Source of the DNA: an uncultured Flavobacterium sp.
Lineage (GTDB): Bacteria; Bacteroidota; Bacteroidia; Flavobacteriales; Flavobacteriaceae
DNA: 9,447 nucleotides
Assembly: GCF_946479975.1 (NCBI RefSeq)
Contig: NZ_CAMLIX010000192.1
Coordinates: forward strand, 1-9,447
Reading direction: 5' to 3'
The translations under genes and the position numbers were made by a program. Positions 1-5,506 of this stretch are shown piece after piece. How positions within the stretch are numbered: position 1 is the first letter of the stretch; each line of letters opens with the position of its first letter. Under the pieces are notes generated by a model. That model did not search any database, was not told the origin of the DNA, and was given only the letters and a program-made list of their open reading frames with translations.

Positions 1-1
1 G

Positions 2-418
2 ATTCCATATATCGGCGCCGAATTGGTAAGTGCAGAAAAACGAAATGTAATTGCAACAGAAATGGGCTGGGAAGTTTATCCGCCGGCGCTTTATCATGTT
101 CTTAAAAAATTTAATGAATATGACGGAATCAGAAAAATCATTATTACAGAAAACGGCGCTGCATTTCAAGATACTGTAATTAATGGAAAGGTTTTCGATA
201 TCAAAAGAACACATTATATTCAAGATCACTTAGAGCAGATTCTAAAAGCCAAAAAAGACGGTTTAAACGTAGAAGGTTACTTTGTTTGGAGTTTAACTGA
301 TAACTTCGAATGGGCAGAAGGCTACAACGCCCGCTTCGGATTAATCCACGTTGATTTTGAAACGCAGAAACGCACGATTAAAAACTCAGGATTGTGGTTT
401 AAAGACTTTTTATCTTAG
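2..418 (+). CDS. Family 1 glycoside hydrolase (beta-glucosidase-like), C-terminal part, 5' end outside window
   Basis: The frame is open from the first bases of the window (reading I-P-Y-I-G-A-E-L-V-S) to a TAG at 416-418, so about 138 C-terminal residues are present out of the roughly 450 usual for GH1. The segment IIITENGA holds the GH1 ITENG motif. Its glutamate, encoded at 149-151, is the expected catalytic nucleophile of this retaining family. Further on, VEGYFVWSLTDNFEWAEGY followed by RFGLIHVDFETQKRT is the family's classic C-terminal signature, which lines the sugar-binding pocket (the FEW segment). No signal peptide can be judged because the N-terminus is missing. The enzyme should hydrolyse beta-linked glucosides or oligosaccharides; the exact sugar cannot be told from this part. 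The TTG at 23 is an internal Leu codon, not a start. A large palindromic repeat follows the stop, then a convergent gene. Confidence 0.95.
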   Translation: MPYIGAELVSAEKRNVIATEMGWEVYPPALYHVLKKFNEYDGIRKIIITENGAAFQDTVINGKVFDIKRTHYIQDHLEQILKAKKDGLNVEGYFVWSLTDNFEWAEGYNARFGLIHVDFETQKRTIKNSGLWFKDFLS

Positions 419-425
419 GGGTTAT

Positions 426-538
426 TTAACCGCAAAGAACGCAAGGTTTTTTTCTTTAAAATCTCTATAAAACGCAAAGTTCGCAAAGCTAAACTAAATT
501 ACAGCTTTGCGAACTTTGCGTTTGTTCTTTGCGGTTAA
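426..538. repeat. Large palindromic intergenic repeat made of CGCAAAG units
   Basis: Two nested perfect inverted repeats are visible. The inner arms are 470-490 and 503-523 (21 bp, 12-nt loop at 491-502). The outer arms are 426-440 and 524-538 (15 bp). On the right the two arms are contiguous (503-538), while on the left they are split by a 29-nt stretch (441-469). The left arms contain CGCAAAG or a close variant at 9-nt spacing (431, 440, 473, 482), so the palindrome is built from short tandem units. It sits between the convergent ends of the GH1 gene and the lipoprotein gene, so it may also stop transcription from both sides. From memory, CGCAAAG palindromes of this style are dispersed between genes in Flavobacterium genomes. 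Confidence 0.85.
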
Positions 539-564
539 TCTCTACGGTTAAAATCGCAAAAATC

Positions 565-930
565 CTAACGAAGTCTATATTTGTAATTCTGTTTTATAAT
601 TCCGACATGGACTTTACCGTTGTTTTTTAAATGCGTTGTTAAAAGGATATATCTTTCTTCGGGATATTTTACTTCAAAATTAAACACCGTATCTTTTACT
701 TTAACCTGAATAAGGTGTTTTCCATCATCTGATACCGACAATGAAGCCGTTTCGTAAGTTGGTAATGCTTCTGTTGCCTTCAAAGTAATATCTTTAACTT
801 TCTCTTTATCTACAAACACTTCTAGCTTTAAATTGTCGAGTTCTTTATTTGTTGGTTGTTCAAACGAGACCACATATTTTTTACAGCTAAAAGCGGTTAA
901 AAGAATAAATCCTATCAGAAGTTTTTTCAT
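565..930 (-). CDS. Small lipoprotein of unknown function (121 aa)
   Basis: An ATG at 930-928 opens a 121-residue protein with a short basic N-terminus (MKKLL), a hydrophobic stretch and the lipobox-like LTAFSC. Signal peptidase II would cleave before Cys16, leaving a mature lipoprotein of about 106 residues. The residues after the cysteine are Lys-Lys-Tyr. This is not the acidic-rich signal described for surface export in related Bacteroidota, so the periplasmic face of a membrane is more likely (inference). The mature part is rich in alternating hydrophobic and charged residues (LKLEVFVDKEKV, HLIQVKVKDTVFNFEVKYP), suggesting a small beta-sandwich. I do not recognise the family and assign no function. 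It is convergent with the GH1 gene and separated from it by the palindromic repeat. Upstream is AT-rich DNA without a clear TAnnTTTG promoter. Confidence 0.8.
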   Translation of the reverse strand: MKKLLIGFILLTAFSCKKYVVSFEQPTNKELDNLKLEVFVDKEKVKDITLKATEALPTYETASLSVSDDGKHLIQVKVKDTVFNFEVKYPEERYILLTTHLKNNGKVHVGIIKQNYKYRLR

Positions 931-1105
931 GAAAAATGTTTTTAAACCGATTTTATTTCGAAATCAGCATTATAAATTTTTATAAATATAGCTAATTTTA
1001 GAACAATGAAGCGATTATAAAAAGCAAGTTTTAGATGCTTTAAAAATAGAATTTGACGAGCATAATTTCATCTAAAAAACTTTCAAAAAAAAGCAAAAAA
1101 AAATA

Positions 1106-1140
1106 ACTTATTTAGCTGATTTAATTAGGTTTAACCGATA
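1106..1140 (+). repeat. Diverged repeat, copy 1
   Basis: This copy begins ACTTATTTAGCT and ends TTTAACCGATA. The copy at 1630-1662 begins with the identical 12 bases and ends TTTAATCGATA, with a variable AT-rich middle of similar length. The two lie 524 bp apart in the same orientation, within a gene-poor stretch. They could be binding sites or promoter parts, or ends of something lost. With AT-rich sequence, chance similarity is not excluded. Confidence 0.4.
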
Positions 1141-1629
1141 TTTTTTCTTATCTTTATGGTGTGAATAACAGTAAATATATGCCGAAAAACCAACTATTTA
1201 AAAGCCAAAATTACATTTCAAAAAAACCTTCTTTTTATCGCTCTATGTATTTTATTTTTCAAAATGCATCAAAGTTTCATTTCGAAACTATTTTATCTCA
1301 TCTTTTTTCTGCGCAACTTATAAATGCAGAAAAGTTATTCGGACAAAAGCTCCAATTTCAATCTTAATTGTTTTGTGAGAACAAATTTTCTGAATTCTTT
1401 TTAGAAAATATTTCTCCAAACTTCAACTAAAGATTTCCTTTTTCGGGAACTTCTTTCGACTCTTTATGTCTATTATTCACCAAAAACAATTTTTATATGC
1501 CAGTATTTTCAACTTCGACAATTCAATCCTCAACTCTATTTTCAGTTTTTGCTTTACGCAATATTATTTTTCTATTTTTTAAAATTCAAACCAACTTTTA
1601 GCCTACTTATTACATCTATTATTATAGAG

Positions 1630-1662
1630 ACTTATTTAGCTAAATAATCAATTTAATCGATA
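1630..1662 (+). repeat. Diverged repeat, copy 2, with perfect 16-bp palindrome
   Basis: This is the second copy of the element at 1106-1140. It shares ACTTATTTAGCT exactly and differs by one base in the terminal TTTAAYCGATA. Inside it, 1632-1647 reads TTATTTAGCTAAATAA, a perfect 16-bp palindrome that copy 1 has only as the left half. A dimeric DNA-binding protein could use it as a site, but no regulator can be named. Confidence 0.4.
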
Positions 1663-1689
1663 AAGCTGGACTTTCATAATTATTGTATT

Positions 1690-1736
1690 GGGAATTCGCG
1701 GGAATCTTTAGGAATCGCGGGAATTCTGGGAATTCC
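1690..1736 (+). repeat. Short GGGAAT-type repeat array
   Basis: The core GGGAAT occurs at 1690, 1700, 1719 and 1728, with GGAAT at 1711, giving five units at 9 to 11-nt spacing, close to one helical turn. TCGCGGGAAT is repeated exactly at 1696-1705 and 1715-1724. The ends GGAATTC (1691-1697) and GAATTCC (1730-1736) are also inverted. The block is clearly more GC-rich than the AT-rich DNA on both sides. It lies about 260 bp upstream of the proline-tailed lipoprotein gene. The function is unknown; candidates are a protein-binding array or a remnant of a dispersed repeat. Confidence 0.65.
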
Positions 1737-1787
1737 TTATCTACAATAGCCTGAAACGCCTTTCCTTTGCCAAAGAAATTAGTTCAA

Positions 1788-1808
1788 GTTTTGTCTGCAG
1801 ACTAAAAC
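1788..1808. repeat. Palindrome GTCTGCAGAC with flanking complementary arms
   Basis: Positions 1793-1802 read GTCTGCAGAC, a perfect 10-bp palindrome. It is extended by GTTTT on the left (1788-1792) and AAAAC on the right (1804-1808), with one unpaired T at 1803. It could be a dimeric protein site or, in RNA, an arm without a loop. It falls between the GGGAAT array and the structured leader. No partner protein can be inferred. Confidence 0.4.
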
Positions 1809-1847
1809 AAAAATGAAAACTAGTTCTAATTTACTTTGTGAAAAACA

Positions 1848-1965
1848 GTAAGACCGAGTTTATTCGGGAAGTATAAATTACGTCTTACAGTTCTACACAG
1901 CGTACTTCCCTAAAACAATTTGGTATCGCATTCCAAGATCTGGATCAACTCCGGACAGCCATACC
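1848..1965 (+). ncRNA. Possible structured leader or small RNA upstream of the proline-tailed lipoprotein gene
   Basis: Several complementary segments are packed here. GTAAGAC (1848-1854) pairs with GTCTTAC (1882-1888). GGGAAGTA (1866-1873) pairs with TACTTCCC (1903-1910). These two stems interleave, so they could form a pseudoknot or be alternatives. Downstream, GGTAT (1922-1926) pairs with ATACC (1961-1965). It encloses a hairpin TCTGGA/TCCGGA (1939-1944 with 1950-1955, one G-U pair, loop TCAAC). The block is less AT-rich than its surroundings and ends 27 nt before the ATG at 1993. I recognise no known riboswitch or RNA family in it. The call rests on hand pairing only, without a folding energy or covariation. 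Confidence 0.35.
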
Positions 1966-1992
1966 TATGTCTAATTTCTAAATTAAATTAAA

Positions 1993-2187
1993 ATGAAAAA
2001 ACTAATACTTTTTGTAGCTTTCACGCTATTGTTCACTATATTTTCTTGTACTCCTGATGAGTACGAGACTCAAACGAAGAAAAAAATAGAAAAACCTATT
2101 GATAAGGTAAAAGCTATTCCTAATGATGGTCCTGGTGATGGTCAACCACCGCCACCGCCACCACCGACACCTTCGCCAGTTTCATAA
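1993..2187 (+). CDS. Small proline-tailed lipoprotein (64 aa), unknown function
   Basis: An ATG in an AT-rich flavobacterial start context (ATTAAATTAAA just upstream) opens a 64-residue protein. Residues 1-18 form a lipoprotein signal peptide (MKKL, hydrophobic core, IFSC), with lipidation expected at Cys19. The mature 46 residues run TPDEYETQ, then a Lys-rich stretch (KKKIEKPIDKVK), then NDGPGDG and a tail with seven prolines in a row (52-58) ending TPSPVS. There is no globular domain. A lipid anchor plus a charged linker plus polyproline suggests a small tether or interaction peptide at a membrane (inference). The kinase gene starts 55 nt after its stop on the same strand, so the two are probably co-transcribed, and the peptide could be an accessory or signal for that sensor. 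I recall similar tiny proline-ended lipoproteins in Flavobacterium, without known function. Confidence 0.75.
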   Translation: MKKLILFVAFTLLFTIFSCTPDEYETQTKKKIEKPIDKVKAIPNDGPGDGQPPPPPPPTPSPVS

Positions 2188-2224
2188 TAAAAAATACTTT
2201 TAGTATATAATTAATTACTATTTT

Positions 2225-2264
2225 CGGGGAAAGTAAATTTACATGTTACGATCCCCGTTTTTTT
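2225..2264 (+). terminator. Terminator-like hairpin spanning the kinase start codon (possible attenuator)
   Basis: CGGGGA (2225-2230) and TCCCCG (2252-2257) form a 6-bp GC-rich stem directly followed by seven Ts (2258-2264), the layout of an intrinsic terminator. The 21-nt loop contains the ATG of the kinase gene (2243-2245) and a small palindrome GTAAATTTAC (2233-2242). It could end most transcripts after the small lipoprotein gene and let a fraction continue, or hide the kinase start in RNA. The stem is short, so strength is uncertain. The T run also encodes Phe residues of the signal peptide, which could explain part of the pattern. Confidence 0.5.
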
Positions 2265-3970
2265 GTTTTATCACATTGCTTTTTCTTTTTTCTTGTAAAG
2301 AAAAAAAGACTATTAATCCTAACATAAAGTCTATCCAAAATGAGGCATTAACGTTAAGAGATCGAGCCGATGAAAATTTTAAAAAACAAAAATTCAACAC
2401 AGCTTTTTACAATTTTAATAAGTCAAAAGTACTTTATGAGACTTTAAAAGATAGTGCTAACATCGGATATGTACTTCTCCAAATGGCTAATATTCAACAA
2501 GTAAATGGTGATTATTACGGCAGTAAAGAGACTGTCACGGAGGCTTTATTCTACTTAAAAAAAAATAGTATTTATAATCCTTATATAAATAATTTGCTGG
2601 GCGTGGCTGATAAAGAACTTTCCCTTTATGATGATGCTATTTTTAATTACAAAGCATCAATTAAACAGTTCAAAGAAATTCAAGAAAAACAAAATCCTTT
2701 AAACAATATTGCAACCGTTTACATTCAACAAAAAAAATATGATAAAGCAATAAGTCTTTTAGAATTTCTTTTAGAATCTCCTTCAAATAAAAAGATATTA
2801 GAAAAAACAACTAATGCAAATGACAAATCTAGATTTCAAGACAATTTAGGTTATGCTTATTTTAAGAAAGGAATGAATGAGAGAGCGTTTAATTTAATGA
2901 ATGAAGCTCTTCTTAACAGAAAAAATAATCAAGACACATATGGAAGCATCGAAAGCTATCTTCACCTTGCAGACTATTATTCTAAAAAAAATATTCAAAA
3001 ATCAGATGAAAATGCTCTTTTGGCGTACAACACAGCCACAAAACATAATAGTGTCGATGAAAGGCTCGAAGCTTTACAAATTTTAATTTCCAACGATCAT
3101 AGTCCACGTACAGCAGAGTTTGTTCAAAAGTATTTTACCTTAAACGACAGTATTATTAAGGTTAGAAATAATTTTAAAAACAAGGCCGCCAAAATTAAAT
3201 ATGATGCCAAAAAAGAAAAAGATGAAAATGTACAACTTCATTTAGAAAAAGCAGAGAACCAAGTATCTCTTGATCGCGCTAAATATATGCGTATTGTATT
3301 TGTAATTGTTTTTTTCTTTTTAGTCATTTTAATCGCAATTCTAGTTCGTTATTATAAAAACAAAAATAAAGCTATCGAATTAAAAACTTCTTACGATACA
3401 GAAACCAGAATTGCCAAAAAAATTCATGATGAGCTGGCAAACGATGTTTTTCAAGTAATTGCTTTTACTGAGTCACAGTCTTTATCTACAGAAAATACGA
3501 AAGAAAATCTGCTTCAAAAATTAGATGACATTTACGGGCGTGTAAGAGGAATTTCTAGAGAAAATAATAGTATAGATACCGGAGTAAATTTTACCCAAAG
3601 TATAAAAGAAATGCTTTCGGTTTACAATACGAACGAAAGAAACATTATCGTGACCAATTTAGATCAGATACACTGGGAAACTATCGATGATATGAAAAAG
3701 ATTACCATCAGCCGTATTTTACAGGAATTAATGGTAAACATGAAAAAACACAGTCAGGCAAATCTGGTGGTAATTAAATTTGAAAGTGACCAAAAAACTC
3801 TTTTTATAAATTACACCGATAATGGTAAAGGCTGCGAAAAAAATACCATTCTAAAAAATGGTCTTCACAATATGGCCAATCGTATTTTGGCCGTTAACGG
3901 AATAATTGATATTGACACAGAACCCTATAAAGGATTTAGAGTAAAAATATCTATGCCAGAACATACATAA
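2243..3970 (+). CDS. TPR-containing membrane sensor histidine kinase (HisKA_3 / NarX-DesK type)
   Basis: The N-terminus (MLRSPFFCF..LLFLFSC) is a signal peptide with a possible lipobox at Cys18. Residues about 40-290 are helical repeats of TPR character (for example YGSKETVTEALFYL, YAYFKKGMNERAFNLMNEAL), followed by a charged helix. One strong membrane segment lies at about 351-370 (RIVFVIVFFFLVILIAILV), so the TPR part should be periplasmic and the kinase part cytoplasmic. RIAKKIHDELAND carries the HisKA_3 phospho-acceptor His395. The ATPase domain shows the N-box with Asn499 (LQELMVNMKKHS), the G1 box DNGKG (526-530) and GLHNM (540-544), so it looks catalytically intact. Kinases of this class normally phosphorylate LuxR/NarL-type response regulators, often encoded next door. 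None is found here: the next gene lies on the opposite strand after a terminator. The stimulus is unknown. The upstream lipoprotein is a candidate partner. Confidence 0.92.
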   Translation: MLRSPFFCFITLLFLFSCKEKKTINPNIKSIQNEALTLRDRADENFKKQKFNTAFYNFNKSKVLYETLKDSANIGYVLLQMANIQQVNGDYYGSKETVTEALFYLKKNSIYNPYINNLLGVADKELSLYDDAIFNYKASIKQFKEIQEKQNPLNNIATVYIQQKKYDKAISLLEFLLESPSNKKILEKTTNANDKSRFQDNLGYAYFKKGMNERAFNLMNEALLNRKNNQDTYGSIESYLHLADYYSKKNIQKSDENALLAYNTATKHNSVDERLEALQILISNDHSPRTAEFVQKYFTLNDSIIKVRNNFKNKAAKIKYDAKKEKDENVQLHLEKAENQVSLDRAKYMRIVFVIVFFFLVILIAILVRYYKNKNKAIELKTSYDTETRIAKKIHDELANDVFQVIAFTESQSLSTENTKENLLQKLDDIYGRVRGISRENNSIDTGVNFTQSIKEMLSVYNTNERNIIVTNLDQIHWETIDDMKKITISRILQELMVNMKKHSQANLVVIKFESDQKTLFINYTDNGKGCEKNTILKNGLHNMANRILAVNGIIDIDTEPYKGFRVKISMPEHT

Positions 3971-3992
3971 ATTCAATTATGAATCTAAAATA

Positions 3993-4023
3993 AAAAGCCT
4001 TTCAAAATATTCGAAAGGCTTTT
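3993..4023. terminator. Bidirectional intrinsic terminator
   Basis: AAAAGCCTTTC (3993-4003) and GAAAGGCTTTT (4013-4023) form a perfect 11-bp stem with a 9-nt loop, A-rich on the left and T-rich on the right. It lies between the convergent kinase (+) and HAD phosphatase (-) genes and can serve both. Confidence 0.9.
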
Positions 4024-4059
4024 CTCTTCAAAAAACAATAAAATTATAACCTCTTCAGC

Positions 4060-4593
4060 TTATAATGTTTCCTTTAAAACGGCAACTGCCTCTTTCCAGT
4101 TATTTACCCTTAAATGATGGGTCTGGTTTATATTATGAAATGCTGTAAACATGATGGGTTTTCCGATACAATAATCTAGATTTTTACAATGATCATCAAT
4201 CAGATAATCTGTTTTTATAATTCTTTTACTGCCACATAAAACGATATTTTCCCATGCAATAAAAGGAAAATGTTCGCCAAGCCAAGCGACTTTTTCAGCA
4301 AGTGAAAGCGGAAATTCTGTTGCAGCAGAAACAATATAGATTTCAAAATCTTTCTGTAACTCACGAACACTTTCAACAGCATCATCCATTACTGGTAATG
4401 TTCTAAAAAAGTTTTCTTTATTTAGTATGTCAATTAATAAATCTCTTCCATTAAAGGCCGCTTCTTCGCTTAGTCCTTGAATACTTTCTTTTGTCAAATT
4501 GGTTTTGTACGCCTCGTTGTACTGATTTATGATCTGTAATTCAACATCGGCCAGCACTCCATCCATGTCTATTGCAATTGTCTTCTTCTTCAT
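4060..4593 (-). CDS. 5'(3')-deoxyribonucleotidase-like HAD phosphatase (NT5C family, 177 aa)
   Basis: The protein opens with IAIDMDGVLAD, HAD motif I, with Asp9 as nucleophile and Asp11 as acid/base. Motif II is IVSAATEF with Ser89. A lysine in CGSKRIIKTDYLIDD (Lys123) and the acidic pair Asp133/Asp134 (LIDD) make up motifs III and IV for Mg binding. The order, spacing and 177-residue length fit the small NT5C-type 5'-nucleotidases, which remove phosphate from deoxyribonucleoside monophosphates in the cytoplasm. The substrate is inferred from family only; related bacterial members have broader or unknown specificity. The ATG at 4593-4591 begins MKKKTIAID, leaving no room for extra residues before motif I, so the start is well supported. 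It is divergent from the DeoR-type regulator with 98 bp between the start codons. Confidence 0.88.
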   Translation of the reverse strand: MKKKTIAIDMDGVLADVELQIINQYNEAYKTNLTKESIQGLSEEAAFNGRDLLIDILNKENFFRTLPVMDDAVESVRELQKDFEIYIVSAATEFPLSLAEKVAWLGEHFPFIAWENIVLCGSKRIIKTDYLIDDHCKNLDYCIGKPIMFTAFHNINQTHHLRVNNWKEAVAVLKETL

Positions 4594-4603
4594 TGTAAAA
4601 TTA

Positions 4604-4675
4604 TTTTGCGGTAAAATTATGCAAAAATTGCAATAAGTTGCAAATAATTGTAATTTTTAATTTATTTTTGCGGTA
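4604..4675. promoter_or_regulatory. Candidate shared operator region with paired repeats
   Basis: Between the divergent HAD and DeoR genes, TTTTGCGGTA occurs exactly twice (4604-4613 and 4666-4675), and TTGCAA occurs at 4628-4633 and 4638-4643, exactly 10 nt apart (one helical turn). The second TTTTGCGGTA overlaps the -7 element of the deoR-type promoter. Such paired sites between a regulator and its divergent neighbour suggest self-regulation and control of the HAD gene, but binding is not shown by sequence alone. Confidence 0.4.
4638..4670 (+). promoter_or_regulatory. Bacteroidota-type promoter of the DeoR-family gene
   Basis: TTG at 4638-4640 is followed after 22 nt by TATTTTTG at 4663-4670, which matches the TAnnTTTG -7 element. 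The Flavobacterium consensus is TTG, a 17-23 nt spacer, then TAnnTTTG. The element lies 21 nt before the ATG at 4692, which implies a very short leader and argues against the alternative upstream TTG start at 4638. Confidence 0.65.
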
Positions 4676-4691
4676 TAAACTTGCATTTAAT

Positions 4692-5438
4692 ATGAGAAAA
4701 GAAGAACGCCAGCAGACTATTTTAGAATATTTATCTAAGGAACACCGCGTAACATCCATAGAATTAAGCGAATACTTGAGTGTTTCTGAAGATACCATTA
4801 GACGTGATTTAAAAGAACTTTCAGATCAAGGACTTTTAAAAGCGGTTCGCGGCGGTGCTGTTGCTCCTTCTCCAATGCCTCTTCATTACAGGAAAAGAGA
4901 AAAACACGATTTGGAGAATAAAAAAATCATTGCAGAAAAAGCAATCTCCTATTTCAAAGACGGACAAGTTGTTTTTATTGATGGAGGAACAACTTCTATG
5001 GCGTTGGTAGCCAGTTTTCCTCATGATTTAAAATTGACGGTAATTACCAATAGTTTTCCTGTTGCTGTTTTGGTAGAAGATTTACCGAATATCGAATTGA
5101 TTTTTGCGGGAGGAAAAATGTGCAAAACTTCTTTTACTACTTCAAGTATGGAATCGCTTGATTTCTTTAGAAGTTTTAGAGCAGATATTTGTATTTTAGG
5201 TACTTGCGGTATACATCATGAACGTGGTCTGACCGGGATTTTATATGATGATTCTCAGATTAAAAAAAATATGATTCAGAATTCGAATTTTGTCATCGCT
5301 TTAGGTTCAAGTGAAAAAATTGATACTGCCGAAACGTATTTTGTTTCTCATCTAAAAGATATTGATGTTTTAGTAACTAACATTTCGCCCGACGAAGAAA
5401 TACTAAAAGTATATAGAGAACAAATTACAGTTCTTTAA
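4692..5438 (+). CDS. DeoR/GlpR-family transcriptional regulator (248 aa)
   Basis: The ATG at 4692 begins MRKEERQQTILEYL, the normal opening of this family; the longer TTG-started reading from 4638 would run through the promoter and is rejected. Residues 1-55 are the DeoR helix-turn-helix, with recognition helix VSEDTIRRDLKEL (31-43) and the family wing LLKAVRGGAV. Residues about 70-230 form the DeoRC sensor domain of the ribose-phosphate isomerase fold, with the phospho-sugar binding loop FIDGGTT (95-101) and TNSF. The family usually represses sugar or nucleoside use operons and responds to a phosphorylated sugar. The length is typical. The divergent HAD nucleotidase is the obvious candidate target; no sugar kinase or transporter adjoins. 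A strong hairpin terminator follows the stop. Confidence 0.93.
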   Translation: MRKEERQQTILEYLSKEHRVTSIELSEYLSVSEDTIRRDLKELSDQGLLKAVRGGAVAPSPMPLHYRKREKHDLENKKIIAEKAISYFKDGQVVFIDGGTTSMALVASFPHDLKLTVITNSFPVAVLVEDLPNIELIFAGGKMCKTSFTTSSMESLDFFRSFRADICILGTCGIHHERGLTGILYDDSQIKKNMIQNSNFVIALGSSEKIDTAETYFVSHLKDIDVLVTNISPDEEILKVYREQITVL

Positions 5439-5447
5439 TCACAATAA

Positions 5448-5484
5448 AAAAAGCCTTTCAGAATTTACTCCCGAAAGGCTTTTT
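5448..5484. terminator. Bidirectional intrinsic terminator
   Basis: AAAAAGCCTTTC (5448-5459) and GAAAGGCTTTTT (5473-5484) form a perfect 12-bp stem with a 13-nt loop, between the convergent DeoR-type gene (+) and the outer membrane factor gene (-). The core AAAAGCCTTTC stem is identical to that of the terminator at 3993-4023, while the loop differs. Confidence 0.9.
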
Positions 5485-5506
5485 CACTACAAATTAACAG
5501 GCAATA

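Larger units (their letters stand above)
931..1992. other. Long region (about 1.06 kb) without a convincing gene
   Basis: The left part should hold the promoter of the minus-strand lipoprotein, but I find no good TTG/TAnnTTTG pair there. A GTG-started 68-codon frame at 1161-1367 and a stop-free 80-codon frame at 1405-1647 are present, but neither has a convincing start or recognisable protein. From 1106 to 1662 the region is bracketed by a diverged repeat pair. From 1690 to 1736 there is a GGGAAT array, at 1788-1808 a palindrome around PstI-like CTGCAG, and from 1848 to 1965 a block with several complementary segments. The right end is presumably the promoter and leader of the proline-tailed lipoprotein gene at 1993. 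The region could be regulatory, an unannotated RNA locus, or the remains of lost genes. Confidence 0.6.

Noticed and set aside
426..538. CRISPR array from repeated CGCAAAG units
   Set aside because: The units are 7-9 nt, arranged as a palindrome, with no constant 30-nt-class repeats separated by unique spacers and no cas genes.
1149..1156. TATCTTTA as a possible -7 element before the 1161 frame
   Set aside because: The last base differs from TAnnTTTG and there is no TTG at the proper spacing.
1161..1367. GTG-started 68-codon frame in the gene-poor region
   Set aside because: It has no recognisable domain, signal or conserved motif, a rare start codon, no clear TTG/TAnnTTTG promoter and a low-complexity composition (F, K, S, Q, N). 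It is not excluded as a small gene but not supported.
1831..1838. TTACTTTG as a possible -7 promoter element for the proline-tailed lipoprotein gene
   Set aside because: It misses the key A of TAnnTTTG, and no TTG lies 17-23 nt upstream; the promoter for this gene remains unassigned.
4638..4691. TTG-started N-terminal extension of the DeoR-family protein
   Set aside because: The extra 18 residues would be read from the promoter itself, and the family normally begins a few residues before the helix-turn-helix, as with the ATG at 4692.
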